Part shown: piece after piece, positions 62,701-64,000 of the stretch | Position numbering within the stretch: the first letter of the stretch is position 1 | Layout of the letters: every line of letters begins with the position of its first letter | NCBI RefSeq assembly: GCF_019749955.1 | Contig: NZ_JAIEPC010000008.1 | Span: 1 to 64,000, forward strand | Direction: 5' to 3' | Length of the DNA: 64,000 bases | Origin: Sphingomonas sp. | GTDB taxonomy: Bacteria; Pseudomonadota; Alphaproteobacteria; Sphingomonadales; Sphingomonadaceae | Made by a program: the position numbers and the translations under genes | The notes under the pieces: model-generated | What the model saw: only the letters and a program-made list of their open reading frames with translations | What the model was told of the DNA's origin: nothing | The model's database searches: none

Positions 62701-64000
62701 ATGTCCGCGATGTTCCGAATCACGCTGCCCGACGGTTCCGTCCGTGAGGTAGCGCCGGGAACCACCCCCGCGGACATTGCTGCGGCGATCGGCCCCGGCC
62801 TCGCCAAGGCGGCGATTGCCGCCCGCGTCGATGGCGAGCTACATGACATTGGTCGACCCTTTGAAGGGGACGCCGCGCTCGCGCTGATCACGTCGCGCGA
62901 CGAAGCCGATGCGCTCGAAATGGCGCGGCATGATTATGCGCATGTGCTCGCCGAAGCGGTGCAGCAGCTGTTTCCCGGCACGCAGATCACCTTCGGGCCG
63001 TCGACCGATGACGGCTTTTACTACGACTTCGCGCCCAAGGACCGACCCTTCACCGAGGAAGACCTGCCCGCGATCGAAGAAGCGATGCGCGGCATCATCC
63101 GCGCCGACAAGCCGCTGCGCCGCGAAGTGTGGGACCGTGCGACGCTGATCAGCCGCTGGAAGCAGCAGGGTGAGACGTTCAAGGCCGAATGGGCGGCCGA
63201 GTTGCCGGGCGACGAGCCGCTGACGGTCTATTGGTCGGGCGACGACTGGCTCGACATGTGCCGCGGGCCGCATCTCGCCTCGACCGGCAAGCTCGATCCC
63301 GATGCGTTCAAGCTGACGCGCGTGAGCGGTGCTTATTGGCGCGGCGACCAGAACAACCCGCAGCTAAGCCGCATCTATGGCACCGGCTGGCTCAACAAGA
63401 AGCAGCTCGCCGAGCATCTCGTCCGGCTTGAAGAGGCGGCCAAGCGCGATCACCGGCGGATCGGGCAGGACATGGACCTGTTTCACTTGCAGAGCGAAGC
63501 CCAGGGCTCGGTCTTCTGGCATCCCAAGGGCTATGTCATTTATCGCGCGCTAGAGGATTATATGCGCCGCGCCATCCATGCGGCCGGATATCTTGAGATC
63601 AAGACGCCGCAGTTGATGGACGTTCGCCAATGGGAAACCTCCGGCCATTGGGGCAAATATGCCGAAAACATGTTTGCCGTGCCCGATATCGTGCCCGATG
63701 GAGAGGGTGGCGCCCCCGCCGTTGCCGCCGATGCCGACTGGATGGCGCTCAAGCCGATGAACTGCCCGGCGCATGTGCTGGTGTTCCGCCAGGGCATTAA
63801 ATCATATCGCGATCTGCCGCTGCGGTTTTATGAAAATGGCTGTTGCCACCGCAACGAAGCGCATGGCGCGCTGCACGGCATCATGCGCGTGCGCCAGTTT
63901 ACCCAGGACGACGCGCATATCTTTTGCCGCGAAGACCAGATTGTCGAGGAAGTGCGGTCCTTTTGCGCGCTGGCCGACCGCATCTACAAGGATTTTGGCT
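62701..64000 (+). CDS. thrS: threonyl-tRNA synthetase, truncated by window end
   Basis: MSAMFRITLPDGSVREVAPGTTPADIAAAIG (TGS domain); ARHDYAHVLAEAVQQLFPGTQITFGPSTDDGFYYDF; MKPMNCPAHVLVF. Confidence 0.97.
   Translation, partial: MSAMFRITLPDGSVREVAPGTTPADIAAAIGPGLAKAAIAARVDGELHDIGRPFEGDAALALITSRDEADALEMARHDYAHVLAEAVQQLFPGTQITFGPSTDDGFYYDFAPKDRPFTEEDLPAIEEAMRGIIRADKPLRREVWDRATLISRWKQQGETFKAEWAAELPGDEPLTVYWSGDDWLDMCRGPHLASTGKLDPDAFKLTRVSGAYWRGDQNNPQLSRIYGTGWLNKKQLAEHLVRLEEAAKRDHRRIGQDMDLFHLQSEAQGSVFWHPKGYVIYRALEDYMRRAIHAAGYLEIKTPQLMDVRQWETSGHWGKYAENMFAVPDIVPDGEGGAPAVAADADWMALKPMNCPAHVLVFRQGIKSYRDLPLRFYENGCCHRNEAHGALHGIMRVRQFTQDDAHIFCREDQIVEEVRSFCALADRIYKDFG

Noticed and set aside
1-64000. CRISPR arrays, tRNA/rRNA genes, prophage or transposase genes
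   Set aside because: No regularly spaced direct repeats, no tRNA-like cloverleaf noticed, and no transposase/integrase motifs among the ORFs; a tRNAscan or ISfinder run was not possible

Overview
GC-rich alphaproteobacterial (sphingomonad-like) chromosomal window; the taxon is inferred from gene style and repeats and was not tested. It has three blocks. (1) About 0.2-14 kb: an accessory locus with two Cys-type sulfatases (CSPSR and CSPTR motifs), two formylglycine-generating-enzyme (FGE) homologues with intact catalytic Cys pairs (one predicted cytosolic, one predicted lipoprotein), GST, SCP2-like, DUF2855-like, MBL-fold and DsbA/HCCA-isomerase-like proteins, and a TetR regulator. (2) About 14.9-50.2 kb: a near-complete flagellar cluster. 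It holds motBA, flgLKJIHGFEDCB (minus strand), a second MotA/MotB-like stator pair, flgA-flgM-flgN-SLT-flhA-fliA (plus), two tandem flagellins (minus), a FlbD/FleQ-like sigma54 activator, fliEFGHIJK, fliLMNOPQR, flhB and fliDS. (3) About 50.4-64 kb: mostly housekeeping genes (FAD oxidoreductase, response regulator, CorA-like, CysG-N-like, lysA, argH, TlpA-like, DUF885, MFS, dienelactone hydrolase, partial thrS). The most interesting signals are: sigma54 promoter matches paired with clusters of GGCAA/TTGCC palindromes, one cluster lying inside the fliK coding region; a recurring sigma28-like motif (TTAAG-N14-GYCGTTYC) before flgM, both flagellins and fliD; a structured, conserved flagellin 3' UTR with GNRA-tetraloop hairpins; BIME-like repeats whose arm stems covary; a predicted periplasmic SUMF1-type FGE; and a second stator pair. 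No CRISPR array, tRNA, rRNA or transposase gene was recognised.
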